A stretch of DNA of 64,000 nt, taken from assembly GCA_026416455.1 (NCBI GenBank), contig JAOAFE010000001.1, positions 186,001 through 250,000 of the forward strand, given 5' to 3'. This DNA comes from Syntrophales bacterium (GTDB taxonomy: Bacteria > Desulfobacterota > Syntrophia > Syntrophales > UBA8958). The translations under genes were made by a program, and so were the position numbers. The notes under the pieces are model-generated. The model had not been told where the DNA came from, did not search any database, and saw only the letters and a program-made list of their open reading frames with translations. Positions 18,635-27,666 of this stretch are shown here, piece after piece; positions within the stretch are counted from its first letter, which is position 1, and each line of letters begins with the position of its first letter.

Positions 18635-21600
18635 TAAATAATTCACCGAATAAGATTCCTCAAGCGGCTGTTCTTCTGCTCGGAGCCGGCTACGGAGCCA
18701 TTAAAGCGGCGCAAGATATGGCCGAAGCAGGGAAACCCTTGATTTGGGTGACGCGGGCTCCTCACTTTTTAGAAGTGCCTTTGGGAAAGGCAGCCTTCAC
18801 GGAATGGCCAGAGGATTTAAACTTCCAGTTTAGACCTCTATATCTAAGAGTTACGCGCCATCCTTTGGTAACGGCTTTGACGCGCACGCATGTGGAGTCC
18901 ATCGTAAGGGAAGGTGAAGGCTACCGAGTGACCTTAATACAAGAGTCTCCATTTGTCGATTACGATCTATGTACAGGTTGTGCACGCTGCATGGAGGTAT
19001 GTCCTCTCAAAGATACAACGTCGCCACCCCTCAAGAGAACTCCCCCCTACTGTCCTTCCCGGGCTCTTGATCTTGACAAAAGAAAGAAGGCTCCGTGTCG
19101 GGAGGCGTGCCCCCTAGGGGTGAATGCCCAGGCGTATATTGCCTTAATCGCAGCCGGGAGGTTTTCCGAGGCGCTGGAAGTTATCAGAAGAGATAATCCT
19201 CTACCCGGGATATGTGGGAGGGTATGCCATCATCCCTGTGAGGTGGCCTGCCGCCGGGCGGATGTAGACGCGGCGGTGGCCATTTGTGAACTAAAAAGGT
19301 TTGCCGCCGATTGGGAACTTAAAGCAGGAAAGAGGCCAACTCTTCCACCTGCAGGTCATAAAAGACAAGAAAGGGTAGCGATAGTGGGCTCCGGTCCCGC
19401 TGGGCTTTCGGCGGCTTATTTTCTCGCGCGGGAAGGCTTTAATGTTACCGTTTTCGAAAAGGAGTCCCAACTGGGCGGTATGTTAAGAATCGGTATCAAC
19501 GCCTTTCGTCTGCCGAGAGATATATTGGAAATGGAGATTAAGGCGATTGAAGAATTAGGAGTCGAATTTAAGACGTCCTGTCCTGTAACGAACGTGGAAG
19601 AGCTCTTTGAAGAAGGTTATAAAGCCGTTATCCTTTGTCTCGGTGCCCATCGTGACCTCAAACTGGGCATACCTGGCGAGAATTTGCCCCAAGTTATGGG
19701 GGCCGTGGAGATGCTGAAACAGGTAAATATGGGTAGTTTGAAGAAGCTGGTAGGCAGGGTGGCCGTAATCGGAGGAGGAAATTCTGCCATCGATGCGGCT
19801 CGGGCGGCGCTACGTCTTGGGGCAGAGGAGGTTACTATTTTTTATCGTCGCGAAAAGGGGGATATGCCGGCCCTGGCGAAAGAGATACGGGAAGCGGAGG
19901 AAGAGGGAGTTAATTTTACCTTCCGCACGGCACCCGTGTCGATAAGAGGTACGTCTACCGTCGAGGCCGTTGAATTCATAAGGATGGAAATGGGAGAACC
20001 GGATGAAAGCGGGCGGAGGAGACCGATTCCCGTCGAGGGATCGCAGTTTCTGTCGCAAGCTGATTACGTAATTGTCGCCATTGGTCAGGAGACAGACTGG
20101 TCTTCTTTGGGCGGCGAGTTCCGGTGGAAGGATGACCGGGGGCGTATTGTATGCCTTAATGGTATGATGACTGGTCGGCCTGGCCTGTTCGCCGCGGGAG
20201 ATGTCGTGACCGGCCCGGGAACGGTAGTTGAGTCTATGGCGCAGGGGAGGAAAGCGGCTGCGGATGTAGCTGATTATCTTTTGGGTATCGAGGTCAGGGA
20301 AAATGAGGTCACATCTTTTCCCGGGGCCGATTATAAAGAAGTTCCGAAGGTAACAGAAAAACTCGAGAGGGTCGAGGCGCGTTCACGGGAACCACATCTG
20401 CGAGTCAAGGACTTTTCTGAAATTTCTCACGGCTTGAGTGAAGATGAGGCGATTTACGAGGCCAAAAGATGTATTCAATGTGCCGTCTGCTGCGAGTGCT
20501 TGGCTTGTGAGGAGGTTTGTCGCTCCATTGGGGCGATCGATCATACCCGCCTGCCCCGTACTATTTCTTTTTACGCCCCGGCTATAGTCGTGGCAAGGGA
20601 AGAGGAACTTGCGGATAAAAAGATGCTCAGCGAAAAGCAGGTGCATTATATAGGTAGCTTCAACGAGGCTACGGATATTGTTAACGTTCTGATGGCCGGT
20701 TCGGCGGCGGCAGGTAGAGCCATAATGGACACCCCCTCCTTCGGAGAAAGGAAAAAAGGGAGTAGGAGAACTCGCCTTTTCCAAGGCGATGAAAGAAAGA
20801 TAGGGGTTTTTATCTGCACTTGTAATGGCACGATGGCGCCCACTTCTGTGTTGGAGAATTTAACACATTTGGCGAGCCTTATGCCGGGGGTAGAAAAAAG
20901 TGCTCTCGTTTTTTCTGCTTGTCATCCCCAAGGGGCGGAGCAAATAGCCCGAGAAGTAAGAAAAAATAAGCTGGGAAGAAACATTTTGCTTTCCTGCGCC
21001 TGTTGCCCTCTCGAATTCCAGTGTATATCCTGTAATGACCAACGCAACCGAGTGCGATTGCATCTTTTCAATAGGTTAGGACTCGACCGTAGCCGATTTG
21101 AGATGGTCAACATGCGGGATGGTTTGGGTTACGGTATGTGGTCGGATAATAGAATGTTGGCTCGTGCACGGGACTTATTGAGGGAATCCTATTTTCGCCT
21201 CCAATTTCTCGGTCCTCTCCAGGAAGGTCAAACGAGTTTGGGTAGATCTGTTTTGATCCTCGGTGGTTCAGAGGTGGGAATAATATGTGCCCGTATTCTT
21301 GACCTCCAGGGATTTCGTGTTCGCCTCGTCCATCGGTGTCGTATAAAAGGTGAAGAATTGCCATCCGACGTGGCCCGGCGGTCTTTAACGGAGGTTGAGG
21401 GTCAAGGTGTGGAAAATATATCCGAAGCGATCGTATGGGGTATTAAAGGTCATCTGGGTAATTTCGAAACCCGTCTCGAGATAGAAGGAAGAAAGAGAGT
21501 GCTCAACTCAGATATTGTATGTCTTACGGATTTGCACCTTCTACCTCTGGCCATCCCCGAAGGCACTTTCGGCTTGAAAAAATTTTATCGCTACAATTTT

Positions 21601-21999
21601 GCCTTCTTCAATACACCTCAAATAGGGCTTTACCGCGTTATGCCGCGCACTTTAAAAAGGGTGAGTGCAGGCCAAGCAGGAGCAGCTTTGGCTGCTCATG
21701 TCGCGTCGGCTGCCGCTGAGGCTTATCTGAAGGATCATGAATTGAGTCCGAGGGTAGACGAAACGCGATGCCGTGGCTGCGGTAGATGTGTAGAAATATG
21801 TCCTTTTAGGGCTGTAACTTTCAAAGCCAATAGTTTTGGTTTTTACACCGCTCAGGTCCTTCGCTATAACTGTGTGGGCTGCGGTGGATGTGTGGGTAGA
21901 TGCCCCGTAACGGCGATGGATATGCCTTATTTTTCCAATCGATTCCTCGATGATATCGTGCCCTTTATCTTCGAGGGGGGAAAAGAGCCGTGTCGGTAA
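18631..21999 (+). CDS. GltD/NfnB-like flavoprotein fused to HdrA-like N-terminal domain and ferredoxins
   Basis: 1122 residues. Order of parts: a Rossmann-like start (LLLGAGYGAIKAAQD near 16) without a complete flavin domain; a [4Fe-4S] motif CTGCARCMEVCP at Cys114; a Fer4_20 domain from Cys156 (CREACPLGVNAQAY) as in glutamate synthase small subunits; FAD and NAD(P)H Rossmann folds (IVGSGPAGLSAAYF near 251, VIGGGNSAIDAARA near 379); a cysteine cluster from Cys614; a thioredoxin-like HdrA N-terminal unit (IGVFICTCNG near 723, then LLSCACCPLEFQC); and two terminal [4Fe-4S] motifs (CRGCGRCVEICP, CVGCGGCVGRCP). It could exchange electrons between NAD(P)H and the Hdr proteins that follow. The architecture is a composite and its partner is inference. 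It overlaps korC by four bases and the next gene by ten. Confidence 0.85.
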   Translation: MINNSPNKIPQAAVLLLGAGYGAIKAAQDMAEAGKPLIWVTRAPHFLEVPLGKAAFTEWPEDLNFQFRPLYLRVTRHPLVTALTRTHVESIVREGEGYRVTLIQESPFVDYDLCTGCARCMEVCPLKDTTSPPLKRTPPYCPSRALDLDKRKKAPCREACPLGVNAQAYIALIAAGRFSEALEVIRRDNPLPGICGRVCHHPCEVACRRADVDAAVAICELKRFAADWELKAGKRPTLPPAGHKRQERVAIVGSGPAGLSAAYFLAREGFNVTVFEKESQLGGMLRIGINAFRLPRDILEMEIKAIEELGVEFKTSCPVTNVEELFEEGYKAVILCLGAHRDLKLGIPGENLPQVMGAVEMLKQVNMGSLKKLVGRVAVIGGGNSAIDAARAALRLGAEEVTIFYRREKGDMPALAKEIREAEEEGVNFTFRTAPVSIRGTSTVEAVEFIRMEMGEPDESGRRRPIPVEGSQFLSQADYVIVAIGQETDWSSLGGEFRWKDDRGRIVCLNGMMTGRPGLFAAGDVVTGPGTVVESMAQGRKAAADVADYLLGIEVRENEVTSFPGADYKEVPKVTEKLERVEARSREPHLRVKDFSEISHGLSEDEAIYEAKRCIQCAVCCECLACEEVCRSIGAIDHTRLPRTISFYAPAIVVAREEELADKKMLSEKQVHYIGSFNEATDIVNVLMAGSAAAGRAIMDTPSFGERKKGSRRTRLFQGDERKIGVFICTCNGTMAPTSVLENLTHLASLMPGVEKSALVFSACHPQGAEQIAREVRKNKLGRNILLSCACCPLEFQCISCNDQRNRVRLHLFNRLGLDRSRFEMVNMRDGLGYGMWSDNRMLARARDLLRESYFRLQFLGPLQEGQTSLGRSVLILGGSEVGIICARILDLQGFRVRLVHRCRIKGEELPSDVARRSLTEVEGQGVENISEAIVWGIKGHLGNFETRLEIEGRKRVLNSDIVCLTDLHLLPLAIPEGTFGLKKFYRYNFAFFNTPQIGLYRVMPRTLKRVSAGQAGAALAAHVASAAAEAYLKDHELSPRVDETRCRGCGRCVEICPFRAVTFKANSFGFYTAQVLRYNCVGCGGCVGRCPVTAMDMPYFSNRFLDDIVPFIFEGGKEPCR

Positions 22000-22424
22000 A
22001 AATCCTCACCATCTGCTGCAACTGGAGCCCTTGGGCCTGTCTGAATCAGGCACAGATGGCAGGTTTTGTTTTGCCCGAGAATCTGAAGGTCATCCGTGTC
22101 ATGTGTATAGGCCGCATTAATCAGGCCCTCATTTTGAAGGCCTTCGAGTTCGGGGCGGATGGAGTGCTCCTACTTGAATGCCATGATGAAGACTGTCGCT
22201 ACGGGCCGGGACCGGCTGTAGGACACGGAAATGTGCAAAGAGTAAGAAAACTGCTCGATCTCTTGGGTATCGATCAACATCGGTTGGTTGAAAAGAGCTT
22301 TGGCGCCCATGAAAAGACGGAACTTGCACAGGCCATAGAGGATTTTGCTGATACCATAGAGCGCCTAGGACCCATCACTCAAAAGGAAAGAAAGGCTGAT
22401 CATTATGGTGGATGTGAGACTTGA
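21990..22424 (+). CDS. MvhD/FlpD-like hydrogenase iron-sulfur subunit
   Basis: 144 residues from GTG 21990, with a G-rich ribosome site (AGGGGGG) about ten bases upstream. Family features are the N-terminal CCNWSPWACLNQAQ, VIRVMCIGRI, and ECHDEDCRYGPG, matching the delta subunit that passes electrons to HdrA in methanogens (there with one [2Fe-2S] cluster). No hydrogenase genes are nearby, so here the donor is more likely the flavoprotein encoded just before it, with which it overlaps by ten bases. It also overlaps the HdrCB-like gene by 20 bases. Confidence 0.88.
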   Translation: MSVKILTICCNWSPWACLNQAQMAGFVLPENLKVIRVMCIGRINQALILKAFEFGADGVLLLECHDEDCRYGPGPAVGHGNVQRVRKLLDLLGIDQHRLVEKSFGAHEKTELAQAIEDFADTIERLGPITQKERKADHYGGCET

Positions 22425-23568
22425 TGGGCTCGTTAAGAACAAAGGACTTTTCCAGTGCCTAGAATGCGGTAAATGTGCGACCTCCTGTCCGAGGTGTATG
22501 TCTGGGAAAGAGTATTCACCCCGACTCCTGGCCCATAAGGTAATAGCAGAAAGAGAAGACGAAGCCTTTATAGAAAATGCCGTCTGGGAGTGTCTCACCT
22601 GTGATCTATGCAGTGAGCGATGCCCTTCTGGGGTCGATTTCAGCGGATTTGTGATAGAAATGAGGACTCTTCTGGCGGAGACGAAGGGATTAAAAGGCTA
22701 TCGGGCCCACGATGGGGCTGTTCACTCTTGGATGAGAATGATGACCGTCCCGGAACTCAAACAGAATCGCTTAGGATGGATTAATGAAGATCTGAAGGTG
22801 AGCTCGACGGGAGAAATAGCCTACTTCGTGGGTTGTGCACCCTATTTTGACGTCTTCTTTTCAGGTATAGAGGTAAACACCCTGGCCATTTCTAGAGACA
22901 GTGTTCGAATTCTTAATTTCTTCGATGTGGAGCCCGTAGTATTGGCCGATGAGCGATGTTGCGGACATGATCTCCTTTGCACGGGCGATCGAAAGAATTT
23001 CGAAATTCTATGTCGCCTTAACTACGAGGCGTTTAAGGATGCAGGGGTAAAGGAGATCGTCTTTTCGTGTCCCGAATGTTATTACGTTTGGAAAGAGTTC
23101 ATGCCACAGGTGTGTAAGGGATTCGATTTGAAAGTAACCCTTCTTTTGGACCTTATCGAGCGGGAGGTAAACCGAGGGGGTATGACGTTTTCCCCCTTTA
23201 GTCGGCGGGTGACTTATCAAGACCCTTGTCGCCTGGCGAGAATGGTGGATAAGGTAGAGGTGCCTCGTAAACTGCTCAGAATGATACCCCAATTGAGACT
23301 CGTAGAGATGGAACACTTTGGACACGGTGCCGTATGTTGCGGCAACAGCGCTTTCATTAACTGTGATGCTTATTCGAAATTTATTCAGATTAAAAGACTG
23401 AAGGAAGCGCGTGCGACCAAGGCACAGATGATGGTTACTTCCTGTCCCAAATGCATGATTCACCTAACCTGCGCCATGAGAGACAAGGTGAGGGGGGGAG
23501 AATGGAATATGGAATTGGTGGATATACACACAATCCTCGCCCGCGAAATGGGCTGGTTTAAAGGATGA
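22405..23568 (+). CDS. HdrD-like (HdrC-HdrB fusion) heterodisulfide reductase-type subunit
   Basis: 387 residues. The first 90 are HdrC-like with two [4Fe-4S] motifs (CLECGKCATSCPRC and CLTCDLCSERCPSG). The rest holds two CCG domains: DERCCGHD with FSCPECYYVW, then YQDPCRLAR, AVCCGNSAF and SCPKCMIH. In HdrB the two CCG domains carry the non-cubane [4Fe-4S] clusters that split a disulfide. No membrane segment is visible, so the protein is cytosolic. It overlaps the MvhD-like gene by 20 bases. The substrate could be a disulfide or another two-electron acceptor; nothing in the sequence fixes this. Confidence 0.87.
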   Translation: MVDVRLDGLVKNKGLFQCLECGKCATSCPRCMSGKEYSPRLLAHKVIAEREDEAFIENAVWECLTCDLCSERCPSGVDFSGFVIEMRTLLAETKGLKGYRAHDGAVHSWMRMMTVPELKQNRLGWINEDLKVSSTGEIAYFVGCAPYFDVFFSGIEVNTLAISRDSVRILNFFDVEPVVLADERCCGHDLLCTGDRKNFEILCRLNYEAFKDAGVKEIVFSCPECYYVWKEFMPQVCKGFDLKVTLLLDLIEREVNRGGMTFSPFSRRVTYQDPCRLARMVDKVEVPRKLLRMIPQLRLVEMEHFGHGAVCCGNSAFINCDAYSKFIQIKRLKEARATKAQMMVTSCPKCMIHLTCAMRDKVRGGEWNMELVDIHTILAREMGWFKG

Positions 23569-23597
23569 GTAAGCGATAAAAAAGTAAGGAGTAGCGT

Positions 23598-26033
23598 ATG
23601 GCAAAAAAGGCGATGAGCGATAGTCCACGCATAGGGGTATACGTTTGTAAATGCGGTTCCAATATTGGGGCTACAGTGGATTGTGCGGCCGTGGCAGAAT
23701 ATGCATCCACTCTCCCCGATGTTGTACATGCTGTCTACCAGAGTTATACTTGCTCAGAGCCCGGGCAGGAACAGATTAAGAAAGATATCAAAGAGTTCAA
23801 CTTAAATCGAATCGTCGTTGCCTCCTGTTCGCCGCGCTTGCACGAACCTACCTTTAGGAATTGTCTGAAAGAAGGGGGTCTCAATCCGTATCTTTTAGAG
23901 ATGGCGAATATTCGTGAACAATGCTCTTGGGTCCATGCCTTGGAACCAGAGGCGGCGACGAAAAAAGCCAAAGATTTAGTACGGGCAGCGGTGGCAAGAA
24001 CATCCCGGCTTGAGGAAAAGACGGAATTAGAAGTTCCCGTGAATCAATCAACTCTCGTCATCGGAGGGGGAGTGGCAGGTATTCAAGCCGCCCTCGATTT
24101 GGCTGATGCCGGTCATAAAGTTATAATCGTGGAGAAGAATCCCAGCATTGGCGGGATTATGGCCCAACTCGATAAAACCTATCCCACGATGGATTGTTCT
24201 ATTTGAATATTGGGGCCGAAAATGGCGGATGCCGGTCGGCATCCTAACATTACACTCCTTACCATGAGTGAGATAAAGGAGATCACAGGCTTCGTAGGTA
24301 ACTTTCGGGTACGGGTCCTTAAACGGGCAAGATATGTCATAGAAAAAGAATGTACGGCCTGCGGCGAATGCGCGAAGGTGTGTCCGGTGGTTGTCCCCGA
24401 TGAGTTCAACATGGGATTGAGCACCCGTCGGGCTATCTATTCTCCCTTTCCTCAAGCTGTGCCCGCGGCCTATGTCGTGGATATAAATCATTGCCTCGGG
24501 CATAACCCCATCATCTGCGGTCGCTGTCTGGAAGTATGCCAAAGACGTTGTATAGATTTCTCCATGAACGATGAGGAGTTGACCTTTGAGGTAGGAACGA
24601 TCATCGTAGCTACGGGAGCGCAGCCGATTGACCCTACTCATCTAGATGAATACGGTTATGGACGCTTTGAAAACGTCCTTACGAGCATGGAGTTGGAAAG
24701 ATTGATCAATGCAGGCGGACCAACGAAAGGCGAGGTGATTCGCCTTTCCGACCACAAACGCCCCCAATCGGTGGCTTTCATCCAGTGCGTTGGTTCCCGG
24801 TCCACTCACCGCGGTCATCCTTACTGTTCCAATATCTGTTGCATGAACACGATAAAGAGTGCCATCATGCTCAAAGAGCATTATCCTGAGATGGAGGTCA
24901 AGGTTTTCTACATCGATATTCGTGCCTTTGGGAAGGGTTTTGAAGACCTCTTTCGCCGGAGCAAAGCCTTAGGAGTGAGGTACATAAGGGGGCTGCCTGG
25001 CTCTATTCATGAGAATGCGGAGACTAAAGATCTAATACTTACGGTAGAAAACACGGCCACGAATGCTTTGGAAAAACATGTGGCCGAGCTTGTGGTTCTC
25101 TCGATTGGCTTAGAACCACCAGAGGATATAAAGGTGCTTCAGGAAATGTTGGCCCTCCAAAGGAACGCCGATGGATTCTATCTAGAGGCCCATCCTAAAC
25201 TTCAACCGGTCGACAGTGCTTCTCGAGGCATATTCTTTGCTGGATGTGCGGAGGGACCGAAAGACATTAAGGATTCCGTGACCCAGGCATCCGCTGCAGC
25301 TGCCCGGGCCATGAGACTCATGGCTCCGGGTGTGATTAAGGTAGAAGCCCTCACGGCTATTGTCGACGAGTCAAAATGTACGGCTTGCGGATTATGCGCC
25401 CGTGTTTGCCCTTATCGGGCGATCGTAGTGGACCCGAAAACAAAGATGCCCGCGAAGGTAACCCAGGCCGCTTGTGCTGGATGTGGGAACTGTGCGGCTG
25501 AATGTCCTCAAGATGCCATTGAGATGAGTCATTTTACCGACGAGCAGATAGAATCCCAGATAGATGCCATCCTCGCGGAGGATCCGATGGAAAAGGTATT
25601 AGTCTTTGCCTGTAATTGGTGTTCCTATGCTGGGGCAGATTATGCCGGCGTGTCTCGTCTCATTTATCCCGCTACTAATCGCTTAATTAGGACTATGTGC
25701 TCGGCGAGGGTAAGTGAAAAGTTTGTCTGGCGAGCCTTTGCTCGGGGAGCACCGGTAGTGCTCGTCTCCGGATGCCATATCGGTGATTGTCATTATATTA
25801 ATGCCAATCATTGGACGAAGAGGCGGGTGGAGCGGATGTGGAAAAAGATGGAGCGCTTAGGTTTAAGAAGGGAGCGCTTGGGTCTTGAATGGGTAAGTGC
25901 GGCGGAAGGCATGAGGTTTCAGCAAATTATGACGGAAATGGAGCGGATTCGCTCGACCGTGACACCGGAAGAGGTGAGGCGGACAATGGAAATCTTGGCC
26001 CAGGAGAAGGTCACGGGAGGTAACCAGAAATAG
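23598..26033 (+). CDS. hdrA: selenocysteine-containing HdrA fused to MvhD (UGA 24204 read through)
   Basis: One gene of 811 residues with an in-frame TGA at 24204-24206 read as selenocysteine 203. Both sides are in the same frame and together give a continuous HdrA: N-terminal [16 protein letters not shown] motif [13 protein letters not shown], then [16 protein letters not shown], where relatives have Cys at the U position. Next come [12 protein letters not shown] near 254, the HdrA cysteine cluster ([13 protein letters not shown]), two ferredoxin motifs (near 594 and 628) and a C-terminal MvhD domain from about 665 ([22 protein letters not shown]). HdrA is the flavin-based bifurcation subunit. 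A SECIS-type hairpin follows the TGA. An AAGGAG ribosome site precedes ATG 23598. Gene finders will split this into two ORFs (23598-24206 and 24210-26033). Confidence 0.9.
24204..24251 (+). promoter_or_regulatory. bacterial SECIS element and Sec codon of hdrA
   Basis: The TGA at 24204-24206 is followed after 20 bases by a perfect 7-bp stem, GGATGCC (24227-24233) with GGCATCC (24238-24244), closed by the tetraloop GGTC. The loop GGUC is the same as in the E. coli fdhF SECIS, where the G and U contact SelB. A short lower helix is possible (AATG 24221-24224 with CATT 24248-24251). The distance from UGA to the apical loop (27 bases) is within the known bacterial range of roughly 16-37. Confidence 0.85.
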
Positions 26034-26042
26034 GCAGGGAAA

Positions 26043-26891
26043 ATGATGGATATAGTGCTCGACGGTAAGACTCTTGCCCGACAAATTGAAGAGGAATTGA
26101 AACCTCGGGTAGAAAGGTTGAAAAGGGAAAGGGGAATAACCCCCATTTTGGCTACTATTCTCGTGGGTGATGACCCCGCCTCAGCTACTTATGTACGTAT
26201 GAAGGGCAATGCATGCGAACGGGTAGGGATGGAGTCTCTTCGGATCACATTACCGTATGAAACGACCACAGAAGAACTCTTAAACGAGATAGAAAAGCTA
26301 AACGATCATCCGCTCGTTGCGGGAATTCTCTTACAGCATCCTGTACCCCACCATATAAATGAACGGGCCTGTTTCGACCGCATAAGCCTGGATAAGGATG
26401 TCGATGGGGTAACGAGTTTGGGTTTCGGCAAGATGGCCCTTGGAGAAAAGGCGTTCGGTGCTGCCACCCCTACGGGCATCATGAGATTACTGGCCCATTA
26501 TGGAATTTCAGTGGAAGGCAAGAATGCCGTTGTAGTCGGTAGAAGTCCCATCTTAGGCAAGCCGATGGCCATGATGCTTTTGAATGCCCATGCGACGGTT
26601 ACTATCTGTCATTCTCGGACGAAAGATCTTCCGGATATAGTAAGTAAGGCCGATTTAGTGGTAGGCGCAGTGGGGAAGCCTGAATTCATCCGGGGAGAGT
26701 GGATCAAAGATGGGGCAATCGTCATCGATGCGGGTTATCACCCGGGGGGGAAGGGGGATATCGAGCTTTCCGCCGTCATCGGCAGGACTTTAGCCTATAC
26801 ACCCGTTCCCGGTGGTGTGGGACCGATGACAATTGCCACCCTAATTTCACAAACGGTAGAGGCCGCAGAAAAGGCTTGGCATAGGAGATAA
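26043..26891 (+). CDS. folD: bifunctional methylene-THF dehydrogenase / methenyl-THF cyclohydrolase
   Basis: 282 residues, normal FolD length. It interconverts 5,10-methylene-THF and 10-formyl-THF with NAD(P). Motifs present: [14 protein letters not shown] with the catalytic lysine, [11 protein letters not shown] (usual LPLP-type loop), [19 protein letters not shown] and the C-terminal [13 protein letters not shown]. The loop usually reading PCTP is ATPTG here, a variant also found in other family members. ATG 26043 is followed at once by a second ATG at 26046; either could serve. It lies nine bases after hdrA, tying one-carbon metabolism to the Hdr genes. Confidence 0.95.
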   Translation: MMDIVLDGKTLARQIEEELKPRVERLKRERGITPILATILVGDDPASATYVRMKGNACERVGMESLRITLPYETTTEELLNEIEKLNDHPLVAGILLQHPVPHHINERACFDRISLDKDVDGVTSLGFGKMALGEKAFGAATPTGIMRLLAHYGISVEGKNAVVVGRSPILGKPMAMMLLNAHATVTICHSRTKDLPDIVSKADLVVGAVGKPEFIRGEWIKDGAIVIDAGYHPGGKGDIELSAVIGRTLAYTPVPGGVGPMTIATLISQTVEAAEKAWHRR

Positions 26892-26893
26892 AC

Positions 26894-27631
26894 ATGAAGG
26901 TAACCGTAATCGGTTGTGGAGATGCCTTCAGTACGGGTGGGAGGTTTCATTCCTGTTTCCATCTCGAAGGGGAAAGAATAAACATACTTATCGATTGTGG
27001 TGCTTCATCCCTCGTCTCTTTGAAGATGCGCCACGTCTCTTTGAATGACATTCAAGCCATAGTTATCTCCCATTTTCATGCGGATCACGCCGGTGGGGTG
27101 CCTTTTTTCCTCCTCGATGCCCATTACATTTCCCGGAGAAAGCGTCCTCTTACAATAGCGGGGCCAAAGGGCATCATGGGTTGGTTTGAACGGGCTATGG
27201 AGGCCAGCTTCCCCGGTTCGTTGCGCCATCACTTCCACTTTGAACTGTCTCTGGTGGAGTTAGGGCCTTTCGAAACGAGAGATTTTGGGTATTTCCAGGT
27301 CTCATCGTATCTCGCAGAACATGGGGAACCGGGTGGGCTCGCCTATGCCTACCGTATAATGGCTGAAGGGAAATCAGTGGCCTATACAGGGGATACGGCT
27401 TGGACGGACCGTTTGATCGACGCCGCCGGAGAGGCGGATCTCTTTATTGCTGAGGCTTACACTTATGAACCGGCGGGAGGCTTTCACCTTGATGTCATGA
27501 CCCTAATCGAAAAGTATGCCCTCATAAAACCCCGCCAGATGGTCTTGACCCACATGGGTGCGGAGGTACTGGATCGGGCCTTCTTTCTGCCTTTTAAGCC
27601 CTTGGACGATGGAATGGTAATTGAGATATAA
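26894..27631 (+). CDS. metallo-beta-lactamase-fold hydrolase
   Basis: 245 residues. The zinc-binding motif HFHADHAGG is near residue 59, followed by later ligands in AEHGEPGG, YTGDTAW and LTHMG. This order matches the RNase Z-like branch of the MBL superfamily, which includes nucleases and phosphodiesterases; which activity it has cannot be read from the sequence. It starts two bases after folD and is the last gene before the terminator at 27632, so it is probably part of the kor-hdr-folD transcript. Confidence 0.85.
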   Translation: MKVTVIGCGDAFSTGGRFHSCFHLEGERINILIDCGASSLVSLKMRHVSLNDIQAIVISHFHADHAGGVPFFLLDAHYISRRKRPLTIAGPKGIMGWFERAMEASFPGSLRHHFHFELSLVELGPFETRDFGYFQVSSYLAEHGEPGGLAYAYRIMAEGKSVAYTGDTAWTDRLIDAAGEADLFIAEAYTYEPAGGFHLDVMTLIEKYALIKPRQMVLTHMGAEVLDRAFFLPFKPLDDGMVIEI

Positions 27632-27662
27632 AAAGCCGGCCGCCGAAAGAGCGGCCGGCTTT
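27632..27662. terminator. bidirectional rho-independent terminator
   Basis: A perfect 12-bp stem, AAAGCCGGCCGC (27632-27643) with GCGGCCGGCTTT (27651-27662), around a 7-base loop. It lies exactly between the stop of the plus-strand hydrolase (27631) and the stop of the minus-strand transporter (27667), and the A/T ends give a short T run in each direction. Confidence 0.88.
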
Positions 27663-27666
27663 CCCA

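Noticed and set aside
24204-24210. Treating the TGA in hdrA as a frameshift, pseudogene or gene boundary
   Set aside because: The frame is unchanged on both sides, the missing residue is a family cysteine, and a SECIS hairpin with a GGUC loop follows.
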